64,000 nucleotides of DNA, taken from Lepidostoma basale (taxonomy: Eukaryota > Arthropoda > Insecta > Trichoptera > Lepidostomatidae). This document shows, piece after piece, positions 20,046 through 29,739 of this stretch (positions are counted from its first letter, which is position 1; every line of letters begins with the position of its first letter). The position numbers and the translations under genes are program-made. The notes below the pieces were generated by a model that saw only the letters and a list, made by a program, of their open reading frames with translations, searched no databases and was not told where the DNA came from. The stretch is taken from assembly GCA_022606425.2 (NCBI GenBank), contig JAHDVF020001252.1:868001-932000 (forward strand), given 5' to 3'.

Positions 20046-20580
20046 GAATCTATAGAAAACTAAATTAAAAATACTTGTATACAATTTTCGTTTTGTGCAT
20101 AAGTTCAAATCCAAATGTGTTTATTAAGAAGCTACCCTTTTATAAGAGAGGTTTAATCACACGACCTTCAGAAGCAAATGTTCGGTCATCCTTAACCATA
20201 CCAAAATTATTATAAAATATATTTTTAAAACGTACAAATATATTTTTAAATATTACGAGTAGCCAGTGCCGTGAAGAATATGAGTGCGTGAGGATTCACT
20301 TATTAACGTATTGATACAATCATTTATTTGTATTTACGTGCATTTGTTAAAAAAACCCACTGACATTCCACGGGGGCTCTATGCCTTTAAAGAGCTTTTT
20401 GGTCGGTTTGAATGCAAAAGTTTGAAGCTACGCAGAAGTAAATTTTAAATAATTCCCATTTTTCACAAATCAGGCTTCCTACCTAAGTATGATGAGTGAT
20501 GAGTTATAGATTGTTAATATCATATGAAATATTATATTCGATTGCATTGCCACTAATAAAATAATAATCATATTTCAAAT
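20046..20580. other. No gene recognised
   Basis: AT-rich unique-looking sequence. No ORF of interest, no repeat from this window recognised. Confidence 0.35.
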
Positions 20581-20583
20581 TAT

Positions 20584-20787
20584 AACGTCGGTTTTTTAGA
20601 AGTTTTATTATATTTTATGGGAACGATATGTTTTGCCTGTCTATGGCATTATCAACACATTTTTTTTAATAACATTTGATAATGCTTTAGACAGGCTAGA
20701 CATGTCATTCACATGAAATATAATACAACTTCTAGAATACAGACGTTTTCATTCGTATTAATTATTTAAGATGGAGTTTTACATCTT
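20584..20787. repeat. P1 palindrome plus shared flank
   Basis: Arms 20584-20745: left ttagaagttttattatattttatgggaacgatatgttttgcctgtctatggcatta, right TTTGATAATGC-TTTAGACAGGC-TAGACATGTC and aatataatacaacttctag. GAAAC is mutated to TAGAC on the right, so that strand has lost the core. The flank to 20787 (attaattatttaagatggagttttacatc) is shared with 4025 and 11861. Confidence 0.65.
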
Positions 20788-20841
20788 GTTCAAGAAACAA
20801 TAAATAAATAAAAAAACATTATAAGATTTCTGCAATAATGG

Positions 20842-21023
20842 TGTGAAATTTCTGAAGGGTAGGAAGAGAGGATGGACCGCCAAACTGTTCTATTCTGACG
20901 TAACTCTGGCGCCTCTTCTATTTACATTCACACAACGTGATACGCTCGGTCGTCGACTGTTCCTACTTCGAACATGGCAGCCTTTCAGTAATTGATTAAT
21001 TTGGTCATGCCATGTCTTCTCTC
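20842..21023 (-). mobile_element. RTE-C 3' end fragment
   Basis: On + strand it starts at ttctgaagggtaggaagag (mutated end of the coding region) and runs through gtaactctggcgcctcttctatttacattcac and acatggcagcctttcagtaattgattaatttggtcatgccatg. These are the RTE-C forms of the RACMSRCVNVEDA and KTLHDQINQLLKG codons. Tail missing. Confidence 0.7.
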
Positions 21024-21034
21024 TCTGGTTACAT

Positions 21035-21612
21035 TCCTGGGATTGGTTTGCAGCAATTTTCTCTATTATTCCCTGTCTTGTGCGGCTCTTTCAAAATCTG
21101 CATATGATGAGCAGCGCATGTCCACCAACAGGTCCTCCAGGTACTCTCGGCGTGGGCGTCCCCTAGAGTTTGTCCCCTCGGTCATACCCTCCATTATGGC
21201 ATGCAAGAGGCCTTCTTGTCGTATTACATGGCCGATCCATCTTGCACGCCTTTCAGACAAGGTCCTGAGTAGGTGCCTTCCTCCTTCGATTCTTTGGAGA
21301 ACCTCCTTGTTTATAATGTGGTCTCTCCAGGAAATTCCTAATAGTCTTCTATAGGACCACATCTCAAAAGCCTCTAGTCTCCGTTTATCTCTTTCGGATA
21401 GGTACCATGTCTCGCAGCCGTACATCAAGATACTCCATACATAGGTCTTGATGAGGAGTATTCTCAGTTTTAGGTCTATATTATTCGATTCTATTATTTT
21501 CGACCTTTTATTAAATGCAAGCCTATCCTGATGTATACGGCTGTCGACCTCGCTCTTAGACCGACCGTCCCATGTTATTTTGCTCCCGAGGTAGACAAAC
21601 TCCTTGGTGTTT
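21035..21612 (-). pseudogene. LINE RT C-terminal half, long open frame
   Basis: Minus strand is open from about 21612 to 21066: KEFVYLGSKITWDGRSKSEV, DLKLRILLIKTYVWSILMYG, CETWYLSERDKRRLEAFEMW, RRLLGISWRDHIINKEVLQR, RARWIGHVIRQEGLLHAIME, NSRGRPRREYLEDL. This is the segment downstream of the RT catalytic box in an RTE-like endonuclease-reverse transcriptase; the YADD part is absent. About 180 codons without a stop, so it decayed less than its neighbours. The 57.9-58.8 kb copies belong to a related family. Confidence 0.75.
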
Positions 21613-22130
21613 TAATTGTATCTCAATAGAGACGAAGACGCAAACTGGAAACTGAACATGGATGATCAAGGTGTTTACAGGACTTATGACCTGTCATTGG
21701 TTGGGTTAAGCGCACGCTTTATGTAATTACAACATTCCCCATTCCACCTTTGTTATTATGATCATGCATGACAAATTTTTGGAAGATGTATATATACTTC
21801 AAATCCATATCTATCTTCACTGTCAGCCATCTATGTAGATTTGGTTGCACTTTTTGTTGCAATTTTTCAAGATTAACCTATACAACCGACCCACTAACGC
21901 CATCTATGGAGAATGATTACAATTAAAATTTGAACTAACCACCCTTTGGTGTAAATCCAGGATTTCGTATACAGGTATAAGTATACATTCACAAATCCTT
22001 GGTGTTCTTTAGTGGAACTCCTGACATCACTACTCTCATCTGATGTTGCGTTCGGCCTACAGTCAGCAGCTTTGTTTTGTCTTGTCTTGCCATGTCTTAC
22101 ACTTATATATTTAAGGACATCTACCATACA
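21613..22130 (+). repeat. D2 dispersed repeat, longest copy
   Basis: From tctcaatagagacgaagacgcaaactgg to ccaggatttcgtatacaggtataagtatacattcac at about 21994. Includes the block actaacgccatctatggagaatgatt also found at 38262-38287. The minus strand of 21894-22127 has a 77-codon ORF of unknown nature (VNVYLYLYT) whose C-terminal part also appears at 37737-37958. Confidence 0.6.
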
Positions 22131-22299
22131 TGTGACAACTTACCATTGACAGCAAGAAAAAGTTAATGAGAAACAGCCGTTTGGAAAAATTATTGGGTTT
22201 AGTAATAAACGAAAAATTAAGCCTTGTACCATTGTTAAGATAAATGAACAATTGCAGTGTGATAATGTACCATGCAAGGCGAATGTGTCCGTGTTGATT

Positions 22300-22362
22300 T
22301 CGCTCGGTGTAATTTAATCGGTAAGGGTCAGGGTTGTGGATTCAAATCCAATCGTAAGTCGG
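22300..22362 (+). repeat. tRNA-like sequence, possible SINE head
   Basis: Contains GGATTCAAATCC, a good B box, at about 22336-22347, and a weak A box (TCGGTGTAATTTAATCGG) about 40 bases upstream. No clean cloverleaf. Probably the head of a third tRNA-derived SINE or a tRNA pseudogene. Confidence 0.4.
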
Positions 22363-22429
22363 GGAAGCTATTTTTATATTGTGGGGAACACTTCACTTTC
22401 TGCTAAACTACGATTTGTAGGTTTTTATT

Positions 22430-22490
22430 GTCATAAAATTAATAAATACCGCGGGTTTCGGAGATACACTTCGTCTTCAGGTGCAACTAT
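22430..22490 (-). repeat. Hammerhead-like motif, class P6
   Basis: Minus strand ACCTGAAGA-CGAAGTGTATCTCC-GAAACCCGCGGT. CTGAAGA keeps all core bases except the tolerant position 7. Helix II (originally probably GGAG with CTCC) has one mismatch. A similar array, mutated, is at 32879-32923 (TGGAG...CTCCGAAACG). Confidence 0.4.
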
Positions 22491-22580
22491 AACTGAGTTA
22501 AACTCTTACTATGACATTCCATAGTGTTAACCCCTTAAATAATAAAATTTCTTTATTTATTTCTTCGTTTAGTGATAGTG

Positions 22581-23037
22581 ATTTTACCGACCCTTATGTA
22601 TGGAAGCGAAGCATGGAACTGGCAAAAGAAGGATGAAAGTATAATAAATGCAGTAGAAATGAGATCTCTTAGACGAATGTGTAAATACTTTGTGTATGAT
22701 AGAGTGTCGAATGAAAATATAATAAATGAATGCGGTGCGAATGATGGTGTTATGAACAAAATAATGAAAGGATCATTAAGATGGTTTGGACACATGGAAA
22801 GAAAGAATGATTACGATGTAAATGGTACTAGAAATAGAGGAAGACCGAGAAAAACGGGGCATGATCAAATAAATAAAACATTGAATGTCTGCCACGTGAG
22901 GAGTTAGATAAATCGACGCGCGTGCATGACACGATGTATGAATGTTGAGGAAGTGAGAGAAATATGCCAGGAAAGAAAAGTGTCGCAGTCCATTTTTCTG
23001 CCTACCCCTTCGGGGAGACGGCGTGATGGTAGTTAGT
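22581..23037 (+). mobile_element. RTE-A, 5'-truncated
   Basis: ORF 22572-22907 covers LPTLMYGSEAWNWQKKDESI, RVSNENIINECGANDGVMNK, KGSLRWFGHMERKN, then a 24-base gap (the ERMVKKVYVN codons) and NRGRPRKTGHDQINKTLNV. After a stop it continues to ggagacggcgtgatgg and a tagttag tail. Confidence 0.8.
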
Positions 23038-23042
23038 TTAGT

Positions 23043-23095
23043 GGGCTTCCACTTGTGTTTAACGTCGACCGGTTTCGGCAGCTCGCTGCCATCTT
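23043..23095 (-). repeat. P3 ribozyme-like repeat, single arm
   Basis: cttccacttgtgtttaacgtcgaccggtttcggcagctcgctgccatc. The minus strand reads gatggcagcgagctgcc-GAAACCGGTC-gacg with a GGCAG...CTGCC helix directly before GAAAC. Here helix II is perfect although the CTGATGA part is not clear. Confidence 0.55.
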
Positions 23096-23219
23096 ATGGT
23101 GAATCATTTTTTTATCAATTTTTATTATTTTATTTTAATTATTTAAAATGAAGTTCTACTTAGAAATTTCAATTAAAAATAATAATAAAATGTTAACGCC
23201 TTAAGCTAGTATATAAATG

Positions 23220-23460
23220 TATAAGAATAATGTGTGGAAAAGCAATCTATGATAGAATATAATTATTATAATGATGAAGTGAGAAAGGAATGTAAGGCGG
23301 ATGGATGCTAATGCCCAAATAAAATTAAGAAAAGGTTACTAAAATGTCTTGGACGAACGAACGGATGAGGGAAGAATGGTTAAAAAGATACATTTAAGTA
23401 GTTAAAATGGAAAAAGAAGTCGAGAAGGGCCAAGGAAGACATAGCATGACCAAATCTACC
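23220..23460 (+). mobile_element. RTE-C internal fragment
   Basis: cggaaaagcaatctatgatagaata through gaaggaatgtaaggcggatgg, gaatggttaaaaagatac and gtcgagaagggccaaggaagacatagcatgaccaaat. Same codons as 35525-35760 with many indels. It lacks both ends. Confidence 0.65.
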
Positions 23461-23639
23461 AACTTGGGTAATGCAGCTAGTGTTGCATGTGTGGGTTCAT
23501 TTTGATTTTCTTTAACTTCACAATGTATCGTTATTGCTCCTTCTAATTTTTGAAACTCTTCCATAAATATGGTAGCCATAAAGAAATGTTTGAGTTTAAC
23601 TATTTATTGTAATAATAAAAGTAACTAAACCCAACCGGT

Positions 23640-23745
23640 CCGCGGCGGAGTGGTAAGGCACGCGCGGGCAAGGCACCACTACGGGAACGAGAGTCCTGGA
23701 TCGGTCCTAATAAGGAATAGCCGCGCAGGAATTTACCTTCATTAA
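23640..23745 (+). repeat. tRNA-like SINE head, diverged
   Basis: ccgcggcggagtggtaaggca resembles the SINE1 A-box region (cgtggcagagtggtaagagc), followed 45 bases later by a weak B box gagtcctggatcggtcc. Later sequence does not match SINE1, so this may be a separate family. Confidence 0.35.
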
Positions 23746-23749
23746 TTTC

Positions 23750-24336
23750 TCCAGGCTGCCTTCATTAATAACTTTGATTTTAAATTGGTTTACGCATCTT
23801 TATTCTGTATGCATATAGCGTGCCATCACAGGCGTTCATTTAGGCCATAGATGCAACAGATAACAGAAAGGTGTTTTATTTGACTATTAATGATAAATTC
23901 GTTTTGAATATTTCCACTTTATCAATTCTTTATAGAACTTAACCCTTATCTGACGCTAGCTTTTGTATCTTTTGTATTTGTTGTTATATCAATATTTAAT
24001 TTTAAAAAGGCACTGTGTTCGTTAAGCGCGCCATTGGTAATATTCAACTGAAGTAATTACGCGCATATTCCACAGACAACAATATTTAACATGATTCATC
24101 ATGTCACCTCACATGTGCCATACGACAGCAGCGACAAAGATCTGTTGTCACGTCAGAGGTGACTTACGTCCGCTAAGGGTTAACTTACAGTACGTACGAA
24201 CGAAGGCCTTATTTACAATATGGTATATTATATTTAAAATTATCCTAGGGTGTTTATTTGTTACTTGGACAATGATGTAAAACTCCATACAACATTACTT
24301 TAGACTTATAGAAATTACTTGAAACTTGTATTAATT
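23750..24336. other. No gene recognised
   Basis: AT-rich. At 24270-24290 the complement of the P1 flank occurs (aatgatgtaaaactccata), which suggests part of a parent element of the palindromes. No ORF recognised. Confidence 0.35.
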
Positions 24337-24810
24337 AAATTCCATAAAAAAATCATTTTTTAATTAATAAAAAATACTGAACATACTGTCGAAATAAGAC
24401 AAAAATGGAAGTAGGTTAATACGGAGTCATTTTATTTCATTATTATTTTTAATATATATTGTTTTTTCCACTAATCAGTTTAATTTTCTCGGCGTGTTTC
24501 AAAACTTTTGGAAATCAAATTCCATAAAATAAAATCACTTTTTAATCAATAAAAAATCATGAAAATACTGTTATGAAGACAAAACTGAAAGTAGATGAGA
24601 AAAGTTTTTTTATTATAATATTATTTAAAAAAAATGTTTTTCCACTTATTAGTTTAATTTTCCCGACATGTTTTGAAACTCGTGGAAATTAAATTCCATA
24701 AAAAAAAAAACATTTTTTTAACTAATGAAATATAGTGTAAACACACTATAGTTGAAAAATCCACTTTTTAGATTAATTTTCTTGTCATTTTTCAAAGGTA
24801 TTCAACATTT
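24337..24810 (+). repeat. Tandem array of joined P3 and P2 half-modules
   Basis: The word AAATTCCAT starts at 24337, 24517 and 24691, a period of 174-180 bp. Each unit runs aaattccataaaa, ttaat(c/t)aataaaaaat, a P3-like tail (actgtcgaaataagacaaaaatggaagtag in unit 1), then ttttccact, a P2-like arm (agtttaattttctcggcgtgtttcaaaac). Units 1 and 2 are complete; unit 3 leads into the P2 palindrome at 24755. Confidence 0.65.
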
Positions 24811-24908
24811 ATCATCGGAGAACGATGTAAACAATGATTGTATCGTTCTCCCGATGATGAAATTTGAAGTATGTAACATAAATGAACGAAAAAGGAGGAA
24901 AAAACTTT
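24755..24908. repeat. P2 palindrome at end of the tandem array
   Basis: Left arm aatccactttttagattaattttcttgtcatttttcaaaggtattcaacatttatcatcgg, right arm tctcccgatgatgaaatttgaagtatgtaaca. Arms are degraded, with CCGATGATGA intact on the right and the helix reduced. Confidence 0.6.
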
Positions 24909-24944
24909 TTTTAAATTGTGTTTAATTTTTATATTTATTTCAGT

Positions 24945-25040
24945 GCAAATGATTCAGAGGCACGCTGCCATCGTCTATTCTAGACATCTATACCAGACGA
25001 TGACAACAAGCTGCTGAAACCGGTCGCGATTGAAACGAAA
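24945..25040 (+). repeat. P3-class repeat with CGATGA core
   Basis: Right half: ccagaCGATGAcaacaagctgctGAAACCGGTCgcgattgaaac. It carries CGATGA and GAAAC-CG-GTC, the closest any P3 copy comes to hammerhead consensus in the first core segment. Left half has the inverted seqence gcacgctgccatcgtct. Confidence 0.5.
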
Positions 25041-25194
25041 TCATCAAAACAAAACCAAAAATAGGTATCAGTAACACGAAGTATTTTTTCCATATTTTAT
25101 GCTTATACTATTATAAACCTGTATATTTAAGTTTTAAAATAACAGACATAAAAATACAATGTTTGTACATTAATCAATAAATTAATCAATCATA

Positions 25195-25368
25195 AATTAA
25201 TCAATAACTGAAAGGCGGCCATGTTCGAAGTGGGAACAATCTACGAGCGTGCATGTCACGATGTGTGAATGTAGAAGAGGCGCGAGAGTCATGTCAGGAT
25301 GAACAATGTGGCGATCCATCCTCTCTGCCTACCCCTCCGGAGAAACGGCGTGATGGTTAGAAAGTTAG
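25195..25368 (+). mobile_element. RTE-C 3' end
   Basis: atcaataactgaaaggcggccatgttcgaag, then gtgcatgtcacgatgtgtgaatgtagaagaggcgcgagag and ccatcctctctgcctacccctccggagaaacggcgtgatggttag. The tail is a single GTTA unit followed by unrelated sequence. It defines the RTE-C 3' end together with 35935. Confidence 0.8.
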
Positions 25369-25535
25369 CTATTTTTTCTTGTTCTTCTTTGTGTGCCATG
25401 TCAGGTCAGCTACTTATCACGTTTTTTTCATTTTCGACAATTTTGTTTTTACACAACTTTATTTTGTTTTTTAAACTAACAACCTATTTATTATCCTCCA
25501 TATTAAATAATTCACACGTCTGTTTTCTAGGATTA

Positions 25536-25640
25536 CTGACATTTGTTAATGTCTTAGCATGGCGAAACATGTCATTCACATAAAATATAATAATAAAAAT
25601 TGTAACATAATTTTTTATTTGTATTCATTAACTTATAATA
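25536..25640 (+). repeat. P1 ribozyme-like repeat, right arm
   Basis: tttGTTAATGTCTTAGCATGGCGAAACATGTCattcacataaaatataataa, followed by the shared tattcattaac flank. GAAAC-AT-GTC is intact; the TTGATAA segment is changed. Confidence 0.5.
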
Positions 25641-25689
25641 AAATAATTATTTTTCATTAGCCCATTGTCGTGACTATCTTATCTTAAGT

Positions 25690-25765
25690 GCGATCTGAAA
25701 ACCGGTTTTGCTCCAATCGGAAGTTCATTAGAGTAACAAAATAATCTTTTGCGAAACCGGTTATA
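25690..25765. repeat. Short inverted repeat with AACCGGTT ends
   Basis: tctgaaaaccggttttgctccaatcgg ... cttttgcgaaaccggttatatt. GCGAAACCGGTT on the right and its complement on the left make this a reduced P3-like palindrome. Confidence 0.4.
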
Positions 25766-25841
25766 TTAAGAAAACCAAAATTTAGTGGTGTAAAATAAAC
25801 AAAAATAAATATTTCTTTTAAATATGTTTTGATATGTCTGA

Positions 25842-26385
25842 CATAACTCCCGTGCCTATTCTACATTCACACATCTTGACGTGCACGCTCGTCGATTGTC
25901 CATAGTTTGAACATGACCGCCTTTCAGTTATTGATTAATTTGGTCATGCCATTTATTCCTTGACCTTCCTCGACTACATTTTTCATTCACACTACTTGTA
26001 TATATCTTTTTAACCGTTCTTTCCTCTTTCATTCGTTCCATTTGTCCAGACCATCTTTGTTTTAAAAAGTCTAACACCACAGACTGAATTCAATGATATT
26101 AGAATTTATTGTACAAAATTCAATATGAGCAAAAAATAGCTCAATGGTATGAAGAAGGAATCTGGTCGTGTCCAAGTCCACTGGATCAGGAGCAAAGCGT
26201 TCTATCCCTTAGACCACCACCCGGTTTAGTCTTATAGGACGTATTCATCCGGCTTACAATATTTTCTTACTTCATCATTAGGTATTCTATCATACATTGT
26301 TTCCACACAGTATTCTTAGTTACCTCATTTCTACGACATTTATTCTACTATAAACCTTCTTCTACCAACTCCAAGCTCACTTACA
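25842..26385 (-). mobile_element. RTE-C interrupted by SINE2
   Basis: Two minus-strand RTE-C blocks in register. 25842-26057 covers the end-proximal codons (gtgcctattctacattcacac, cctttcagttattgattaatttggtcatgcc, ttaaccgttctttcctc). 26246-26385 covers ttcttacttcatcattaggtattctatcatacattg to accttcttctaccaactccaagc. The gap is a SINE2. The 3' tail is absent. Confidence 0.75.
26058..26245 (-). mobile_element. SINE2 (tRNA-derived), inverted
   Basis: Minus strand: gggtggtggtctaagggatagaacgctttgctcctgatccagtggacttgga, then cagattccttcttcataccattgagctattttttgctcatattgaattttgtacaataaattctaatatcattgaattcagtctgtggtgttagac. Same family as 30365-30530 and 50668-50850. It has an intact A box (TGGTCTAAGGG) and a decayed B box. 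Confidence 0.8.
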
Positions 26386-26399
26386 TAGACGATGAACCA

Positions 26400-26835
26400 A
26401 AGTTTGAAATCTACAGTCGTAAGACAACATAAAAATTCGAGTCTTTTAAAATTCGATCCATATAAACCTGTTTTCCCGTAAGATAGCGTTTGTGTTGGTA
26501 TGGTGTATTAATCATACAAATAATCGACATGTATATTATTAAATGGGCGTTAGTCTTTCAAATAAAAAGTCACATCTAAAAACGCAAAGTTACGGGGAAC
26601 GCGGTGGTCTGTTGTCGAAAATCGCTCGGCATTCTGCGCACGCGCGTTGCGGTTGGCGGTTGCCGCCAATCCCTCCGCCAGTCTCATCCCTCCCCTCCCC
26701 TCCCCTGACTATTGCTCTGGGTCTGGATCCTGAATTCTCAATGAGTTTTGAGTTGTAACTAACCACATTCTTGGAACACCCACTGATCGATCGTTTTGGA
26801 GAGTCGCTAGAAAGCAATAACTATAGTTAAATGAA
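26400..26835. other. No gene recognised; GC-rich island and C-run
   Basis: 26590-26720 is unusually GC-rich for this window, with acgcgcgttgcggttggcggttgccgcc and the C-run repeat at 26688-26705 (four blocks of CCC(C) separated by T). A 71-codon ORF at 26543-26758 is not recognised. Confidence 0.35.
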
Positions 26836-26945
26836 AATAACTAACTAACTAACCATCACGCCGTCTCTACCAGAAGTGGTATAGAAGAAAATGGAGAAGG
26901 CCTTTGTCTAGTAGTAAACGGGAGTAAGCTGAAGAAGAAGATTTG
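26836..26945. mobile_element. RTE-A stub joined to another LINE tail
   Basis: 26836-26868 is the last ~30 bases of an RTE-A on the minus strand (taactaactaaccatcacgccgtctc). From 26869 the plus strand has KKMEKAFV, TGVS and an AGAAGAAGA tail, the end of a 15.6-kb type LINE (compare RMEEAFVQEWTGIG). Confidence 0.55.
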
Positions 26946-26959
26946 TTAATTCATCTTTA

Positions 26960-27558
26960 TTAACTAAATAACTAACAAACCATCACGCCGTCTCCCCGAA
27001 GGGGTAGGCAGAAAGAATGGACTGCCACACTTTTCTTTCCTGACATATTTCTCTCGTTTCCTCAACATTTATACATCGTGTCATGCACGCGCGTCGATTT
27101 CTCTGACTCCTCACATGGCCGACATTCAATATTTGATTTATTTGATCGTGCCACGTTTTCCTCGGTCTTCCTCTATTTCTGGTTCCATTTACATCACTAA
27201 CATATAATTTTTTTACCATTCTTTCTTCATTCATTCTTTCAATATGTCCAAACCATCTTAATGATCCTTTCATTATTTTGTTCATAACACCATCATTCGC
27301 ACCGCATTCGCTTCTTATATTTTCATTCGACACTCTATCATACACAGAGTATCCACACATTCGTCTAAGAGATCTCATTTCTACTGCATTTATTCTACTT
27401 TCATCCTTCTTTTGCCAGTTCCATGCTTCGCTTCCATACATAAGGGTCGGTAGAAGAACACCATTGTGCACTGCCATTCTAGTTTTTTTGGATAGGTTTT
27501 TGTTTGCGATGACAATTTTAAGTGCACCATTCACTATTTTTATTATTATTATGTTCAT
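26960..27558 (-). pseudogene. RTE-A C-terminal 190 codons, open frame
   Basis: The best-preserved RTE-A end. ORF 26983-27558 reads GALKIVIANKNLSKKTRMAV, HNGVLLPTLMYGSEAWNWQK, RSLRRMCGYSVYDRVSNENI, KIMKGSLRWFGHIERMNEER, TRNRGRPRKTWHDQINQILN, RACMTRCINVEETREICQER, QSILSAYPFGETA. It lacks endonuclease and RT catalytic parts. The first ~10 codons are non-RTE flank (L2 tail). The stop TGA falls in ggcgtgatgg and the tail is a diverged (GTTA/GTTT) run on the minus strand. No stops in 180 RTE codons suggests a recent insertion. Confidence 0.85.
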
Positions 27559-27925
27559 CTTTATTATTATTATTATTCTGATGACTTATATTTTAAGTGC
27601 GCCGTTTTGTAAAATCAATTACTTCAAGGGCGCACTAGGAAATCACTGACCAAATAGTGCAGTCTTTAAAAGTTTCTTAAATTTAACGTCACTATCCTCA
27701 TACTTGATACTAACATGAAGGCTATTCCACGCCAACGGACCCGCAACGCTGAAAGCACGAACATAGAAACTTGCTTTATTGGCTCTGACTGGAATTGTTA
27801 TGTTGTTTGCACTTGTTTCTACTGATCGGAGTGAACGTTGGCATGGGTGTCACGCAGAGGTCCAACATATACGCTGGCGCTCTCTGGTGTCGAGCCTTAA
27901 ACACTGTTAAACACAATTTTTGTTT
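27540..27925 (-). mobile_element. L2-type LINE lineage 2, 3' end
   Basis: Minus strand (two frames): RAPAYMLDLCVTPMPTFTPI-type, ...NNITIPVRANKASFYVRAFSVAGPLAWNSLHV, KYEDSDVKFKK, stop, then agtgcgcccttgaagtaattg...acggcgcacttaaaatataag and an (AAT)n tail. Same lineage as 43636-44585. The RTE-A at 26960 begins in this tail. Confidence 0.75.
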
Positions 27926-27937
27926 TCAACTACAATC

Positions 27938-28276
27938 TTGTAACGACCCTTTAGTATGAAAGTGAAGCACGGATCTGGTAAAAGAAGGATGTAAGTAGAA
28001 TAGATGCAGTAGAAATGAAATCTATTATACGAATGTGTAGTAAATCTGTATTGTGATAAAGTGTCAAATGTAAACGAAACTAAAAATTGAGGAAGACCGA
28101 GGAAAACGTGACACGATCAAATAAATAAAATATCTAATATCGGCCACTTAAGGAGTCGGAGAAATCGACGTGCGTGCATGACACGACGTATGAATGTTAA
28201 GGAATTTAAGGAAAGAGTAGTGGGGCGGTCCATTCTTTCTGTCTACGCCTTCAGAGAAACGGCAAAATCGGTTAGT
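27938..28276 (+). mobile_element. RTE-A with internal deletion
   Basis: cgaccctttagtatgaaagtgaagc, tagatgcagtagaaatgaaatctattatacgaatgtgtag, then deletion of the MNKIMKGS-ERM region, gaggaagaccgaggaaaacg and gtgcgtgcatgacacgacgtatgaatg to cagagaaacggcaaaatcggttag. End mutated. Confidence 0.7.
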
Positions 28277-28292
28277 TTAATTTATCAATAAA

Positions 28293-28558
28293 AGCTACAA
28301 TGATCGTTCACAATGGAGTTCTTGTTTCAACCCTTGTACATAGAATACGAAATTGAGGAGGACCAAAAAAAAACATGGCACGACCAAATTAATCAAATTT
28401 TAAAGGTCGGCCATGTTAGAAGTCGCATGAATTGAATGTATGACTCGCTGTATGAATGTTAAGGAAAATAGAGAGGTGTGTCAGGATAGAGTAGTGTGGC
28501 AGCTCATTGTCTGCCTACCCTTCGAGAAACGGCGTGATGGTTTGTTGTTGTTTTGTCT
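28293..28558 (+). mobile_element. RTE-B with internal deletion, (GTT)n tail
   Basis: Starts at tgatcgttcacaatggagttcttgtttcaaccctt, jumps over ~230 bases to ggaccaaaaaaaaacatggcacgaccaaattaatcaaattttaaaggtcgg, and ends agagtagtgtggcagctcattgtctgcctacc...acggcgtgatgg with a (TTTGTTGTTG) tail. Same subfamily as the full-length element. Confidence 0.75.
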
Positions 28559-28569
28559 TCTCTTCTTTT

Positions 28570-28830
28570 TAGTGTAGGCCATGTGGCCGTTTCTTAAGAA
28601 GAATTGGCCTCCTGCGAGGTCGACTCATCTCTTTGGTGGCCTGCCTGGGGGATGTCTTTCTTGGGTTTGGCTGTGGAACACAATGAGGGGGAGTCTGGAT
28701 GGATCCATTCTCCCCACGTGTGCATACCAGTATCTTCTCCTTTGCCTTACCCACCTAACGACATCCTCGACCTCGCATATCACTTTGAGTTCCTTATTCT
28801 ATCTGGTAGTGTCTTGCCTCTTTAGAGATA
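28570..28830 (-). mobile_element. LINE RT C-terminus, diverged 36.5-kb family
   Basis: Minus strand: DVVRW-type, WVRQRRRYWYAH, GRMDPSRLPLIVFHSQTQE, PPGRPPKRWVDS. Frames change twice. RRRxWxxHxxRMDPxR and the GRPPKRW motif group it with 18030-18360. Confidence 0.55.
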
Positions 28831-28851
28831 AACGAATAAAAGACAAAAATA

Positions 28852-29545
28852 ATGAAACAAACCAGGAATGCAACCCATAACTCACGGCGAACCATCAGAT
28901 TCAAGGATAGATACAACTTTAAGATGGTGGAGGACTTCACTCACCTGGGCTCGTCTGTAACAAAAGAAAACGAAGATCACAAGGAAATCGAAAGAAAAAT
29001 CACAGTTGGCAACAAAACATTCTTCTCTCTACTACCAGCGCTCAAATAAAGAAACGTACACTGGAAAACCAAAATCATCCTGTATAAAACAATCATCCGA
29101 ACAGTAGTGACCTATGGATGTGAGGCGTGGACAATGACAGCGAAATCCGCAGAGCGACTGGATACTTTTGAGAGAAGGGCGCTGCGAAGAATTCTGGGAC
29201 CTGTGATTGACGGTGAAGGCTGGAGAGTGCGGCATAATGACGAGTGTTTCATATTTACAAAGCTCCCAGTCTCTCCACCCAGGTCAGACTGAATAGACTG
29301 AGATGGGCTGGTCACATGCAGAGGATGCCGTCATCGAGAACCCCAAAAAGATTGTTCGAGTGGCACCCAGGTGGTAGAAGACCAATTGGACGACCAAGGC
29401 TGCGATGGGAGGATGAAGTTGGGAGAGATGGGGCGAAATTGTTACGAGTGTCAGATTGGAAGGTCGAAGCGGAAGACAGGAGGAGTTGGAGGCGAAGAAT
29501 ACTGGAGGCTAAGGCTCGATATGGGGTATAGGGCCATCGAAAAAG
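28852..29545 (+). pseudogene. RTE-like LINE C-terminal ~210 codons
   Basis: Plus strand: KMVEDFTHLGSSVTKENEDH, KEIERKITVGNKTFFSLLPA, a stop at 29047, VTYGCEAWTMTAKSAERLDT, ERRALRRILGPVIDGE, frameshift near 29250, RLNRLRWAGHMQRMPSSRTP, GGRRPIGRPRLRWEDEVG, SWRRRILEAKARYGV and the stop. This is the complete region between the RT fingers/palm end and the C-terminus. YADD lies upstream and is missing. Only one stop and one frameshift, so moderately young. Confidence 0.75.
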
Positions 29546-29559
29546 AATGAAGAATAAGA

Positions 29560-29735
29560 AGTTTCTTGCCAGATATGTTTCTGAGCGCGTTTTTTGTGAT
29601 TATGGTGTCCGCCCTGCACTCGATACCAAGGGTCATGATGGGTCGCACACAAGTCTTATCAATTCTCACTTTGCTGCTGTTCTTCATCATCATTGTTATT
29701 GTACCTCTAGAATGTCTTCTGTGTTTCCGTCCATT
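29560..29735 (-). mobile_element. LINE fragment with VRPIMTLGIE motif
   Basis: Minus strand: KVRIDKTCVRPIMTLGIECR, ADTIITKNALRNISGKKLL. It corresponds to the IYKTCVRPxxTYGxExRA region common in insect RTE-like proteins. About 55 codons. Confidence 0.5.
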
Positions 29736-29739
29736 CCAT

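Noticed and set aside
22300..22362. Functional tRNA gene
   Set aside because: The B box is good, but acceptor and anticodon stems do not pair, so only a tRNA-like repeat is called.
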